Source: Halobacteriovoraceae bacterium (GTDB lineage Bacteria > Bdellovibrionota > Bacteriovoracia > Bacteriovoracales > Bacteriovoracaceae). From it: a DNA stretch of 64,000 nt. The DNA lies in the NCBI GenBank assembly GCA_020635135.1, contig JACKAJ010000017.1, positions 1 to 64,000 on the forward strand, written 5' to 3'. The notes below the pieces were generated by a model that did not search any database, was not told where the DNA came from, and was given only the letters and a program-made list of their open reading frames with translations. The position numbers and the translations under genes were made by a program. Shown piece by piece: positions 53,885 through 62,934 of the stretch. Positions within the stretch are counted from its first letter, which is position 1. The number at the start of each line of letters is the position of its first letter.

Positions 53885-54295
53885 CTATTTTTCAGAGTTC
53901 AGGATATATTTCCTGAGTGCTAGTTTTTTGTTCAACAACTGAACTGCAGCATTAAACATGATCTCATTTTCTGCCATCTTGGACATTTCGTCCTCGACGT
54001 CCACAGTGTTTCCAGAATCATTCACGACATCATTGGGATCATTGTAGATATTGGGTTCAAGATTATCGAACCCGCCACCACCCACGTTATAATGTTTTGA
54101 ATTTTCAACATTGAGACTATTCGTTTTATCAATATCCAATGCTCTTGCAAGAGCCTCTTCAAAATCAATTCGCTTCGCCTTGTATCCAGGTGTTTCGCTG
54201 TTAGCAATATTAGACGAAATGAGCTTTTGTCTCATCTGTCTAAAATTGATCGACGTTGCTAACGCCTGCAATGTTTTATCGTTATTGATATCCAT
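53885..54295 (-). CDS. flgB: Flagellar proximal rod protein FlgB
   Basis: 136 residues. MRQKLISSNIANSETPGYKAKRIDFEEAL is compressed here to its diagnostic parts SSNIANSETPGYKAKRIDF and, at the C terminus, MAENEIMFNAAVQLLNKKL. It is the most proximal rod protein. It begins four bases after the regulator gene, so the two are cotranscribed. Confidence 0.93.
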   Translation of the reverse strand: MDINNDKTLQALATSINFRQMRQKLISSNIANSETPGYKAKRIDFEEALARALDIDKTNSLNVENSKHYNVGGGGFDNLEPNIYNDPNDVVNDSGNTVDVEDEMSKMAENEIMFNAAVQLLNKKLALRKYILNSEK

Positions 54296-54299
54296 TACA

Positions 54300-55238
54300 C
54301 TACCTCAAATTAACAAAATACTGAGTTCCTTCACTTCGATATTCGTTAATTTTATTCCTTAAAGTTCTGATAGACACACCAAGTATCTTAGCCGCCTGAG
54401 TCCTATTTTCAGAAGTATGAATCAAGGCTTTCTTAATCAATAACTTTTCAGCTTCTTTCAATGACATAAGCTTAAGAGTGTCATCTTGATCATCGCTAAG
54501 TCGACTCTCAGATTTCTTTTCTCCAACTTCAATGGCATTTCTATCAACAATTCCATTTTCACAATTCTTAACAGAATTTTCGATAACAAGCTCAAATTCA
54601 TTATAGTTTTGTGCCCAGTAATAAGATGATATTTTCTCAAGAGCATCATCAGTAACCTGTATCGAATCGAGATTATTCTCATGAGCGTAAAGGTTGCAGT
54701 AGTATTCAGTAATTCCCCTTAAGTCTTCTTTTCGATCTCTTAAAGCAGGCATCGTGATTTGTGTTCCACTAAAAAAACTAAAGAGAGCCCTATAAAAACG
54801 ACCTGAGCCTACATATTTTGAGAGGTTCTTGGTGGTCGTAGCGATAGCTCTGATATCTAGATCATAATCAGTCAGCTCGCTTAAAATGGTATAAAGCTTT
54901 TTCTGAAAACCTTCTTCTAGGCACTCGATATTTGCAAAGACAACCATTCCATTATTTGCTCTTTCAAGCACACCTTTATGAAATTTCCCATCTTCGTCAC
55001 GATAGCCAAGAATATCATTCTCAACTTCTTTGCCTTTTTTCGAGCAATCAACGACAAGTAGTGGTTTTTCATTTCTAGCGGACTTGAGATGAATGTACGA
55101 GCAAAGTGTTCTCTTGCCTGTTCCTGATTCGCCGACGATCAAGACTGGACTTTTGGTAACAGCAACGTTTTTTGCAAACTCCACTGCTTTTAAGAATTTC
55201 GGGTTAATACCAATGATTTCATTATTATTAACTAACAT
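54300..55238 (-). CDS. Degenerate sigma-54 activator-like AAA+ protein heading the flagellar operon
   Basis: 312 residues: an AAA+ domain without a receiver domain, then a Fis-type helix-turn-helix (NRTQAAKILGVSIRTLRNKI). Walker A GESGTGKRT (residues 36-44) is intact. But the GAFTGA loop that touches sigma-54 is replaced by EDGKFHKG, the Walker B Asp-Glu is VFANIE, and the arginine-finger segment FREDLFYRL reads FYRALFSFF. It keeps ALRDRKEDL. It is therefore probably a DNA-binding modulator of flagellar genes (FlbD-like position) and not itself a sigma-54 activator. Confidence 0.78.
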   Translation of the reverse strand: MLVNNNEIIGINPKFLKAVEFAKNVAVTKSPVLIVGESGTGKRTLCSYIHLKSARNEKPLLVVDCSKKGKEVENDILGYRDEDGKFHKGVLERANNGMVVFANIECLEEGFQKKLYTILSELTDYDLDIRAIATTTKNLSKYVGSGRFYRALFSFFSGTQITMPALRDRKEDLRGITEYYCNLYAHENNLDSIQVTDDALEKISSYYWAQNYNEFELVIENSVKNCENGIVDRNAIEVGEKKSESRLSDDQDDTLKLMSLKEAEKLLIKKALIHTSENRTQAAKILGVSIRTLRNKINEYRSEGTQYFVNLR

Positions 55239-55282
55239 TAGACCTCCTGTCCTACGTTAATTAGATTGTTAATATAACTTCT

Positions 55283-57901
55283 TTATATCTTTTCTTTCTC
55301 TTCCAGAGCCTTGAGCTCTGCTTGAGATAGCTTTTTGAGATAGCTTGGAGTTTTTTCATCACTAGCTATCTCTCTTAACACTGTTTTTCCTTTTTCAATT
55401 TGCTGAACCTCTGTAAGCGAGGTTGCGTATATATATTTAACTCTGGAGTAATAGTCAGAACCTGAAAATTTAGACTTATATTCGACCCAGAGTTTTTCGA
55501 TTTTTTGATAATTCACAACCTTGTTCTTTGCGTACTCTTCAAAGAGTATGTAATTTATTCTATCAGAAAGTTGGCTGAATTGTTTGATGTAAGGATCTTT
55601 TAGGATCGCTTCTGTCTTTAAGACGAATTTTGTCGATTTCTCTTTCAAAGATAAAACATAGTGAAAGATAAATGTTTCAAAATCTTCACTACTAAGGTTC
55701 TTATACTCACCTTGCAAGAGAATTGTTTCCGACTCATTTATATACTCGGAATATTTCTTTTGATTAAAGAGGGATCTAACATACTTTTCTTTCAGATAAA
55801 TATTATTTTTATCTTTAACATTGCTCTTATAGAAGTTCTCAAGCTCTTCCCAGTTCTTTTCAATGGCCAACTTCTTCATCATAATGTTTTCATATGTTAT
55901 CTCTAATGTGTCGCGTTCAACCCATAAAGGGTATTCCTTAACATAGCTTTTCTTTCTGGTTTTAAAGACCTCTAATAACTCTATAAACTCTTTCGTAAAC
56001 CCAAGCCCTAAGTACGCAATCCCGACATAATAGGATACTGAAGCATCTTTCTTTTGGTATTTGAGATTAATTTCTTTATAGTGTTCCCATAGCTTTACAA
56101 CTTCAGCGTATTTGCCTTTGTCATAGTTTTCTTTAATTCTTCCAAAAACTGACTCGTAAAAATCTTTTTCAAAAACCTCTCTGTCAAAATAGGTTAATTC
56201 ATTCAGAGGTATAGATTTATAATAGGCGATGGCTTTAGTAAAATTCTTTTCAACAATAAAAGATCGAAGTCGACAGAGCCAGAGTAATTTTTTTAAATTG
56301 ACATCAAGTTGTTTTCTCTCTTCTTCTGTGTAATTCAAAAGAGCTATCATGGAAGGGTCAAGGCTAATTCTTTCTTTGTTCCTTAGGTATTTGTACCCAA
56401 AGTATCTTAGCTTAGCTTCATAACGAGCTTTGGCTCCCCCACCAAAATCCACCGCTTTTCTGTACAATGTATCTATTTTTTCTGGTGATTCATCGAGAAT
56501 ATCATACGAAAGAGCCAGTCGGTTTCGAGCATAGCTCGCATAGCTTAGCTCCGAAAAGTCGACTAAGAAGCGATCAAATAACTTTGAAGCCATTGTGTAC
56601 TCTGCGACTTGATAATAGGATTCAGCAACGTTGAATAGAATCGAAGGCTCTATTGGCTCTTCGAGAGATTTCTTTTTTTCTTCATAGAGAGCAATCACTT
56701 CATCATATTTTTGATCTAAAGATAATATATAGATTTGATACGCAATTCCACTTTGATCTTTTAAGAATTTTTTTACGATAGGTTCTTCTAGAAATTTTCT
56801 TATTTTATTAAGTTGTTTCAACTTTGCGAGTGAATCGAGAATGACTTTTGATGAAAAATAGATAAGTTCTTCATCATAATTTGTATTGGCCACGACATAG
56901 AGTTTCTGAGCATTTTCTAAACTTTTAATAATATTGCCCTGATGCAAATGAACATAAAGTAAATATTGATACAATGCTCTTTTAAAATCGTATTCATCCG
57001 TTTTTTCAGCGAGTTCTTCAAGAAGCGTTAGTCCCGAATTCATCAATTGATTTCTTGGTTTTTGAATATTCTGCTTAATGAGAGCGTTAGCCTTTATATA
57101 AGTCATAAGCTCTTGGTATTTGTGGTTAGGATATTTGCTTTCAAACACCTTAATGGCTTTAGCCATGTAGCCAAATTTTTCTTTTCTATAAAAATTAATT
57201 ATTAGCTGGAGATGAGATTCTTGCTCATCTTCTTTATATACTCGGTCCTCTATAGGAAAAAAGAATTCTGGCGTTTTATTTTGAATCTGAATTGGTTGAT
57301 TTAATTTCGGTACAAGTGGGTTGTATTGCCAAACAAAACTAGCCCCATAGCGAAAATCAAGATAAGGGTTCTTCTTTTCAACAATAACGGGCTCTGGTTC
57401 TTCATCAACTTGAACTGGCTCTTTTATGACAACCTTAGGAGGAGGAGCAATTTTTTTGGGAATTGGTGGAGCTTTTTGTGGATTCACTTCTTTGGCTTCC
57501 ACAACCGTTTGAACCTTTTGTTTATCTTTATTTATCCAAAAATCCAGAATGTATTTTTTTTGATCTTCTTTATAAAAAGGAAAGAGCTCGATCGAATCAT
57601 CTTTTAACAAAAGCACTAATTGGTCGTTATCAATAGTCACACCACTTATATACTGTTGAGTATTTCCGTCGAGACTAAAGGCTGAAACAACTTGCGGAAG
57701 AAGGTCTTTATTAGCAAATGTTACAAGAATCTTATCATCTTCTTTGGTATTAATTGAAATTTCATTTTTTAATGAAGCGATCTTGAGTCTGAGAAAATCG
57801 TTCGTAAATTCTTTTTCAATAATTTCTGCATGAGACCACGAAGCATGGAACATTTGTGCTAGGAAAAGAATGATTAGGTAAATTCTTCGATGATGCTTCA
57901 T
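55283..57901 (-). CDS. Large secreted TPR-type protein upstream of the flagellar operon
   Basis: 872 residues from the ATG at 57901 (AAGGA upstream; an adjacent TTG was ignored). Signal peptide cleavage near SHA-EI. After a Pro/Lys/Val-rich linker (residues 140-185) the rest is helical with TPR-like pairs, for example VAESYYQVAEYTMASKLFDRF and YVGIAYLGLGFTKEFIELL. TPRs mediate protein contacts in the periplasm. Its place 44 bases upstream of the regulator suggests a flagellar or motor-associated role. Confidence 0.68.
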   Translation of the reverse strand: MKHHRRIYLIILFLAQMFHASWSHAEIIEKEFTNDFLRLKIASLKNEISINTKEDDKILVTFANKDLLPQVVSAFSLDGNTQQYISGVTIDNDQLVLLLKDDSIELFPFYKEDQKKYILDFWINKDKQKVQTVVEAKEVNPQKAPPIPKKIAPPPKVVIKEPVQVDEEPEPVIVEKKNPYLDFRYGASFVWQYNPLVPKLNQPIQIQNKTPEFFFPIEDRVYKEDEQESHLQLIINFYRKEKFGYMAKAIKVFESKYPNHKYQELMTYIKANALIKQNIQKPRNQLMNSGLTLLEELAEKTDEYDFKRALYQYLLYVHLHQGNIIKSLENAQKLYVVANTNYDEELIYFSSKVILDSLAKLKQLNKIRKFLEEPIVKKFLKDQSGIAYQIYILSLDQKYDEVIALYEEKKKSLEEPIEPSILFNVAESYYQVAEYTMASKLFDRFLVDFSELSYASYARNRLALSYDILDESPEKIDTLYRKAVDFGGGAKARYEAKLRYFGYKYLRNKERISLDPSMIALLNYTEEERKQLDVNLKKLLWLCRLRSFIVEKNFTKAIAYYKSIPLNELTYFDREVFEKDFYESVFGRIKENYDKGKYAEVVKLWEHYKEINLKYQKKDASVSYYVGIAYLGLGFTKEFIELLEVFKTRKKSYVKEYPLWVERDTLEITYENIMMKKLAIEKNWEELENFYKSNVKDKNNIYLKEKYVRSLFNQKKYSEYINESETILLQGEYKNLSSEDFETFIFHYVLSLKEKSTKFVLKTEAILKDPYIKQFSQLSDRINYILFEEYAKNKVVNYQKIEKLWVEYKSKFSGSDYYSRVKYIYATSLTEVQQIEKGKTVLREIASDEKTPSYLKKLSQAELKALEEKEKI

Positions 57902-57904
57902 CAA

Positions 57905-58109
57905 TTTTTTCCTTCTCCATGGATAATTGAAGCCACTCTCCTCCTTCTAAGGAGAATGCTACCTTTATTGTACATCGAATTTTATTTAAATGAAGGAAAT
58001 ATTTACTGGTAGGAAAAAAGTAACAGTAGGCATTTTGACACCGTCCAGTTTTTAAACATTTAGCAAAAACAACCAATTTTGGCGGTTATTTTATGGCCCT
58101 AAAACCACC
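57905..58109. other. Intergenic region upstream of the TPR gene
   Basis: This 205-base gap must carry the promoter of the TPR/flagellar transcription unit on the minus strand. On that strand TACAAT is a possible -10 and CTCCTT-AG-AAGGAG is an inverted repeat close to the start. A TTGG...TGC pair is two bases too close for a sigma-54 site. No gene is visible. Confidence 0.4.
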
Positions 58110-59666
58110 CTACATGATAAGGTTTTTTTTCTTTATTTTCTCTATGAGAGTCGTGCGGTTAAGGCCTAATAGCTTTGAGGCTTTGTTCTTATTTCCCTTC
58201 GTTTTTTCAAGGGCCTGAACAATTAATGAATCTTCGATATCAGAAAGAATCTTCTTGAGAAGCACCCCTTCCTCTGGGAGCTCAAAAAGGCTTTTATAGG
58301 TTAGGTTTGTTAGAGGGTTTCCTTTAAAGATTTTTGTCGGTAGATCTTGAGGCATAATCACGGCCCCACCTTTCAAGATAACCAGTCTTTCAATAACGTT
58401 TTCAAGTTCTCGGACGTTCCCTGGCCAGTTGTAGCTTAAGAGTAGATTGAACGCATCCGTGGAGAATTCAATCATATTGCTTCGATCTGCACTCACGTAT
58501 TTTTTTAAGAAAAATGAAATGAGAAGAGGTATGTCTTCCTTTCTGTCTCTAAGAGCAGGAATCGTTATGGGGATAACATTGAGGCGATAGAAAAGATCTT
58601 CACGAAAACTTCCCTCTCTAACAGCGTCTTCTAAGTTTTTGTGAGTCGCTGCTATCACTCGAGTATTTATTTCAAAGACTTTGCACGACCCTACAGGTTC
58701 AATTTGTCGTGACTGTAAAACTCGAAGTAACTTCACCTGCAAAACCACAGGCATATCCCCTATTTCATCTAAAAAAATCGTCGTATTATTTGCTAGTTCA
58801 AACTTTCCCTTTCTATTTGAAACAGCTCCCGTAAATGCTCCCTTTACATGGCCAAAGAGCTCACTTTCGAGCAGATCTCGAGGAATCGCGGCACAATTAA
58901 TGGAGACCAGAGAATTTTCTGAACTTTGGGATAATTGATGAATAGCCTTTGCCACCAGTTCCTTCCCAGTACCCGACTCTCCAGTTATAAGAATCGTTGA
59001 TTTTGATTTTGCGACTTTCTTTATTCTATCAAAAACCAATTTCATGGCCGTGCTTCGACCAATCATCGAAGCAAACACATCTTCGTCTGTAACTTCAGGA
59101 AGTGAGGTCTTTAACTTTTCTGATGTTAAAGAATGAAGAGGTGAAAGACTTGATGAATCTTCAATTAATTTTTGATCTTTAATTATTGTTTTAAGTTTCT
59201 GGGCAAAGCCTTCTATTACCAATTTATTAAGATTTTCTAGTTCAAAAGGCTTGGTTAAATAGTGATAGACACCTTTCTTCGTTGCTGTGATTGCTGTTTC
59301 AATGCTTGCAAATCCAGTCATCACGATAGAAAAAAACTTCGTTTTCTTTTCGTTGAGAAGATCCAACAAAAAGAGCCCGTCATAACCAGCTCCAAGACTA
59401 ATGTCCGCTAAGAGACAAAAAGGCTCATCGAGAGGGTTATTAACAAACTTCTCTAAGAAGTCAGTGCCATTATGAAAAACTAAAACTTCTGCGTTTAAAA
59501 ATTTCTCAAGATAAATTTTGATACTTGAAGAAAGCGCACGATCATCTTCTAAAATAACAATATAAGGTCTATCACAGAAAATTATTTTTTGGTCATTCTC
59601 AGCAAAGAGATTGCTATTTTCGAGAGTTGAATCATAGGTATGCGCGAGATAGTTAAGATCATCCAT
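58110..59666 (-). CDS. Sigma-54-dependent response regulator (NtrC family)
   Basis: 518 residues from the ATG at 59666; a TTG 14 codons earlier is possible and neither has a strong Shine-Dalgarno. Receiver domain (phospho-acceptor in LLADISLG, MTG, LTKPF), then a complete AAA+ domain: Walker A GESGTGKE, GAFTGA in GHVKGAFTGAVSNRKGKF, Walker B TIFLDEIGDMP, and FREDLFYRLNVIPI. The C-terminal Fis HTH reads NKASKLLGLNRTTLIEKI. It should activate sigma-54 promoters, plausibly flagellar (FlgR-like), from its position beside the flagellar cluster. Confidence 0.88.
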   Translation of the reverse strand: MDDLNYLAHTYDSTLENSNLFAENDQKIIFCDRPYIVILEDDRALSSSIKIYLEKFLNAEVLVFHNGTDFLEKFVNNPLDEPFCLLADISLGAGYDGLFLLDLLNEKKTKFFSIVMTGFASIETAITATKKGVYHYLTKPFELENLNKLVIEGFAQKLKTIIKDQKLIEDSSSLSPLHSLTSEKLKTSLPEVTDEDVFASMIGRSTAMKLVFDRIKKVAKSKSTILITGESGTGKELVAKAIHQLSQSSENSLVSINCAAIPRDLLESELFGHVKGAFTGAVSNRKGKFELANNTTIFLDEIGDMPVVLQVKLLRVLQSRQIEPVGSCKVFEINTRVIAATHKNLEDAVREGSFREDLFYRLNVIPITIPALRDRKEDIPLLISFFLKKYVSADRSNMIEFSTDAFNLLLSYNWPGNVRELENVIERLVILKGGAVIMPQDLPTKIFKGNPLTNLTYKSLFELPEEGVLLKKILSDIEDSLIVQALEKTKGNKNKASKLLGLNRTTLIEKIKKKNLIM

Positions 59667-59745
59667 AATGTTATCTTTAATGCTAACGGACTCGTTTTTT
59701 ACTGTCAATAAAATGGCAATACGTCAAAATGATGAGCTTTAAAAT

Positions 59746-59964
59746 TTAGAAAAAGACATCGACTGCATGTTCTTTCAATTTTTCAAGAAATGGACTCGTC
59801 ATCACGTAGTAGATCATGAAAATCACACAGGCAAGAGCAACGAATAAAAAGATGCTGGCGAGTTCTGTTTTTCCACTCTTTCTGGTTTTAATGAAAAAAC
59901 TCATAGACAACAGCAAGAGTGGAACCGCCCAAAAAGGAGTTGTGTTAAAAACAAAACTAAACAT
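59746..59964 (-). CDS. Small membrane protein
   Basis: 72 residues with two predicted membrane segments (about 10-28 and 36-56) joined by a short Lys/Arg loop. No family recognised. It lies nine bases after metK on the same strand, so it is probably its operon partner. Confidence 0.6.
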   Translation of the reverse strand: MFSFVFNTTPFWAVPLLLLSMSFFIKTRKSGKTELASIFLFVALACVIFMIYYVMTSPFLEKLKEHAVDVFF

Positions 59965-59973
59965 TAGTTTATT

Positions 59974-61137
59974 CTAGAAATAAGATTTTATTTCTTCAAC
60001 TTTATTTAGCTCTTCCCAGCTAAAAAATCCATTCTCATTGGTCCGGCCAAAATGCCCATAAGCTGCGGTTGGCGCGTAAATTGGATTTAAAAGCTGAAGG
60101 CTATCAATAAGAGCCTTTGGCTTAAGATCAAAGACTTCCTTGATAACTGAAGCAATCTTCTCTTCAGAGACTTTATTTGTTCCGTAAGTATTAACATAGA
60201 CAGACATTGGCTCTGCAACCCCAATAGCATAGGCGACTTGAACGAGAATTCGATCAGCTAAGCCCGCAGCCACGATATTCTTGGCAATATGTCGAGTTGC
60301 ATAAGCAGCAGATCGATCAACCTTTGAAGGGTCTTTTCCTGAAAAAGCACCTCCGCCGTGAGCCCCATGCCCCCCGTAAGTGTCGACAATAATTTTTCTT
60401 CCAGTAAGACCGCAGTCCCCCATCGGTCCCCCAACCACAAATCGGCCAGTTGGGTTGATAAAATATTTTGTCTTGTCATCAATCAAGTCAGCAGGAACAA
60501 TTTTTTTAATAACTTCTTCTTGAACTCCATCAACAACATCCTTAAGAGACATTTCCTCTGCATGTTGAGTAGAGACAACAATGCTATCAATTCTCTTTAA
60601 AACACCATTTTCATATTGAACTGTGACTTGAGTTTTCCCATCAGCACGAAGAAGTGGAAGTACGCCAGACTTTCTAACATCTGCAAGCTTGCGAGCGAGC
60701 TTATGAGAAAGATCAATTGTCATAGGCATATAGTTACTGGTTTCATTAGTTGCATAACCAAACATGATTCCTTGATCACCAGCTCCTTGCTCTTTAAAAG
60801 TCCCTTGCCCCTCAGTTACCCCTTGAGAAATATCGGGAGATTGCTTATCGAGGGCCACCATCACCGCACATGTATTGCAATCAAACCCTTTTTCAGAATC
60901 ATCGTAACCAATTTCTTTGATTTTATTTCGAATAATATCTTGATAATCAACTTGTGTTTTAGAAGTTATTTCACCGGCCACGACAACAAGCCCAGTATTC
61001 ACAAGTGTTTCACAAGCAACTCGTGAAGAACTATCGCCTCGCAAATGGGCATCGAGAATGGCATCAGAAATTTGATCAGCCATTTTATCAGGGTGTCCTT
61101 CTGTAACAGACTCAGATGTAAACATGTAATCTTTCAT
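59974..61137 (-). CDS. metK: S-adenosylmethionine synthase MetK
   Basis: 387 residues, full length. Makes SAM from methionine and ATP. Motifs: FTSESVTEGHPDKMADQISD, GEITSK, GAGDQGIMFGYA, GGPMGDCGLTGRKIIVDTYGG split here to GGPMGDCGLTGRKI, and GGGAFSGKDPSKVDRSAAY. AAGGAG lies seven bases before the ATG. It has its own promoter at 61220-61247 and a leader of about 75 bases in which no SAM riboswitch could be recognised. Confidence 0.95.
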   Translation of the reverse strand: MKDYMFTSESVTEGHPDKMADQISDAILDAHLRGDSSSRVACETLVNTGLVVVAGEITSKTQVDYQDIIRNKIKEIGYDDSEKGFDCNTCAVMVALDKQSPDISQGVTEGQGTFKEQGAGDQGIMFGYATNETSNYMPMTIDLSHKLARKLADVRKSGVLPLLRADGKTQVTVQYENGVLKRIDSIVVSTQHAEEMSLKDVVDGVQEEVIKKIVPADLIDDKTKYFINPTGRFVVGGPMGDCGLTGRKIIVDTYGGHGAHGGGAFSGKDPSKVDRSAAYATRHIAKNIVAAGLADRILVQVAYAIGVAEPMSVYVNTYGTNKVSEEKIASVIKEVFDLKPKALIDSLQLLNPIYAPTAAYGHFGRTNENGFFSWEELNKVEEIKSYF

Positions 61138-61219
61138 TTTCTCTCCTTAGAGACAGGGGATTCGCCTTCTTGCTGGCTTGTGACACTTGGCAAAAGACAG
61201 CGATTGACTCTGAAAGGCA

Positions 61220-61247
61220 ATTATACAGCATCTCTTTAGCTTTTCAA
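61220..61247 (-). promoter_or_regulatory. Sigma-70 promoter of metK
   Basis: On the minus strand TTGAAA (61242-61247), a 16-base spacer, and a consensus TATAAT (61220-61225). The start would be near 61213, leaving a leader of about 75 bases before the metK ATG. Confidence 0.75.
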
Positions 61248-61254
61248 GAATAGC

Positions 61255-62934
61255 TTAATTGGAAATTTCTTCAAAAAATCGAAAAAGCTGGGGGTCCCTG
61301 TAGACATAGTAGTGAGAAGTGGTGCCTTCACGCAGATAAACGTATTTCTGTTCATCAATCTCTAAAACGCGATACACCTTTCCTCCCCTATTAAAGGAAT
61401 AAAAATAGCGAAATTGTCCTTTTTTCAGATGCTTATCCAAGCGATCTGTCCCCTCTTCAACCTCACGCCCTAGTTTTTCCACAATGGCCCGGTAGTTAAC
61501 CCATACTTTGGCCATATTGACCCGTCCAACCATGGAGGCTCTTGAAAAATACCTTAAAGCCTTTTGATCTTCGGGGACAAGATTTTGCGTGAGATACTTG
61601 AGGCTTCTCAATAAATTGTCTTCTCGTAGATTCTTGCTCCATTTTGTCATTGGAGGGCAAAAGACATTTGTCACAGCAGGGATAAAAAAATAAGTGAAAG
61701 AGAACTCACCTTTTCGAAATAAGATATTGAGCCATGGGTATTTTTTTGTATTAATATCTCCATAGAGAAATTCATAGAGGTCTTGCTTGGGATCGAGCAA
61801 GCTATATTCAGAATGTGATTTCCGATTCATAACAACTTTTATAATTTCTTCTCTCTCCAAACCTTCCGGATCAACAGCTCCCACTTCGTTGAGAAGAATG
61901 GTGTCGAGAACAAAGAGTTTTCTCATCAGCTCATCTTTGTCGGCCCAATATTTATAAACTTCAATAAACTTATCGAGAACAAAGTTTTTGATATCTTGTG
62001 TGGCTTTATACTGCGCACTTGCGTATTTACGAGTGACATTCTTATTTGGGTTCGTTTGAATCGCTATTTGATTGTAGAACTTGAGAGAATCTTCAATTTT
62101 TTCTTTCCATGCTTTAATTCGAACGAGGAAATACTGCTTGCCCTTTTTGTTCAATTCATCCAATTGCTCGATGATCCACTCTAAATCGTACCGTAAATCT
62201 TCATGGATAAACCCATCTAAGTGAAAAAGTTCTAATTTAACTGTATCAAGGGCCGTTCGCAAAAACTTGTCAGTTCCTGTTTGTTGAGGATGAAAAGCTC
62301 CATCTTCATATATTTTTCTTTTTACAAAAATCTTGTTGGCTTTCTTTTTATTTTCAGGCCCTTCTAACTCTTTATACTTTTCATATTCAAAGCGATGAGC
62401 AAAGTGATTCACGGGATAACCAAAATTGAAGAGATAAAAAGCCTTTTTTTCTAATTTTCTAAATATGTTTTTAAGCTCCGTCACATTCTTTTTGAGTGCT
62501 TTAACCATTTGAGGAGTGTATTCATTTTTAACTTCGTGTTGGTATTTAAAAACAAGGTTTTCATTAATTTTTCTCTGAAGATTTTTTAAATCACGAGAAA
62601 AATCAGGCAATCTCTTCATCTTTTTCAATTTAAAATACAAATCATTTAGCCATCTTTTTTTTGCTTGAACGAGATAAAGATTTGATAGAATGGCATCTGT
62701 GTCTACCTGTTCATCGACAAGAGGAATATAGTGACCACGCCCTTGGTATTCTTGATAAAGTTTTTCATATTGATGAAGCTCTTTATAAGAACAAACTTTC
62801 TTTTTAAATTTTATGAGTTCTTGGAAGTAGTTTTGAACAATTTTTTCGTGATCACCTTTTCCTATAGCATCCAAAGGATGACTTCCACAGGAAATTAATA
62901 GGAACAGTATTAAACTGATTGACGAAAATTTCAT
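61255..62934 (-). CDS. Large lipoprotein of unknown function
   Basis: 559 residues with lipobox LLISC (Cys16). The mature protein is strongly helical, Lys/Glu-rich, with many aromatic residues, and has no cysteine-rich or beta-barrel region. No family recognised. Its ATG begins on the base next to the mpl stop codon, so it is coupled to mpl and might act in envelope or peptidoglycan work; that is inference from position. Confidence 0.65.
   Translation of the reverse strand: MKFSSISLILFLLISCGSHPLDAIGKGDHEKIVQNYFQELIKFKKKVCSYKELHQYEKLYQEYQGRGHYIPLVDEQVDTDAILSNLYLVQAKKRWLNDLYFKLKKMKRLPDFSRDLKNLQRKINENLVFKYQHEVKNEYTPQMVKALKKNVTELKNIFRKLEKKAFYLFNFGYPVNHFAHRFEYEKYKELEGPENKKKANKIFVKRKIYEDGAFHPQQTGTDKFLRTALDTVKLELFHLDGFIHEDLRYDLEWIIEQLDELNKKGKQYFLVRIKAWKEKIEDSLKFYNQIAIQTNPNKNVTRKYASAQYKATQDIKNFVLDKFIEVYKYWADKDELMRKLFVLDTILLNEVGAVDPEGLEREEIIKVVMNRKSHSEYSLLDPKQDLYEFLYGDINTKKYPWLNILFRKGEFSFTYFFIPAVTNVFCPPMTKWSKNLREDNLLRSLKYLTQNLVPEDQKALRYFSRASMVGRVNMAKVWVNYRAIVEKLGREVEEGTDRLDKHLKKGQFRYFYSFNRGGKVYRVLEIDEQKYVYLREGTTSHYYVYRDPQLFRFFEEISN

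Noticed and set aside
57905..58109. Sigma-54 promoter for the flagellar unit
   Set aside because: The only candidate, TTGG...TTTTTGCT on the minus strand, has its GG and GC two bases too close together.
61138..61213. SAM riboswitch upstream of metK
   Set aside because: The leader is only about 75 bases and shows none of the conserved cores of the SAM riboswitch classes I know.
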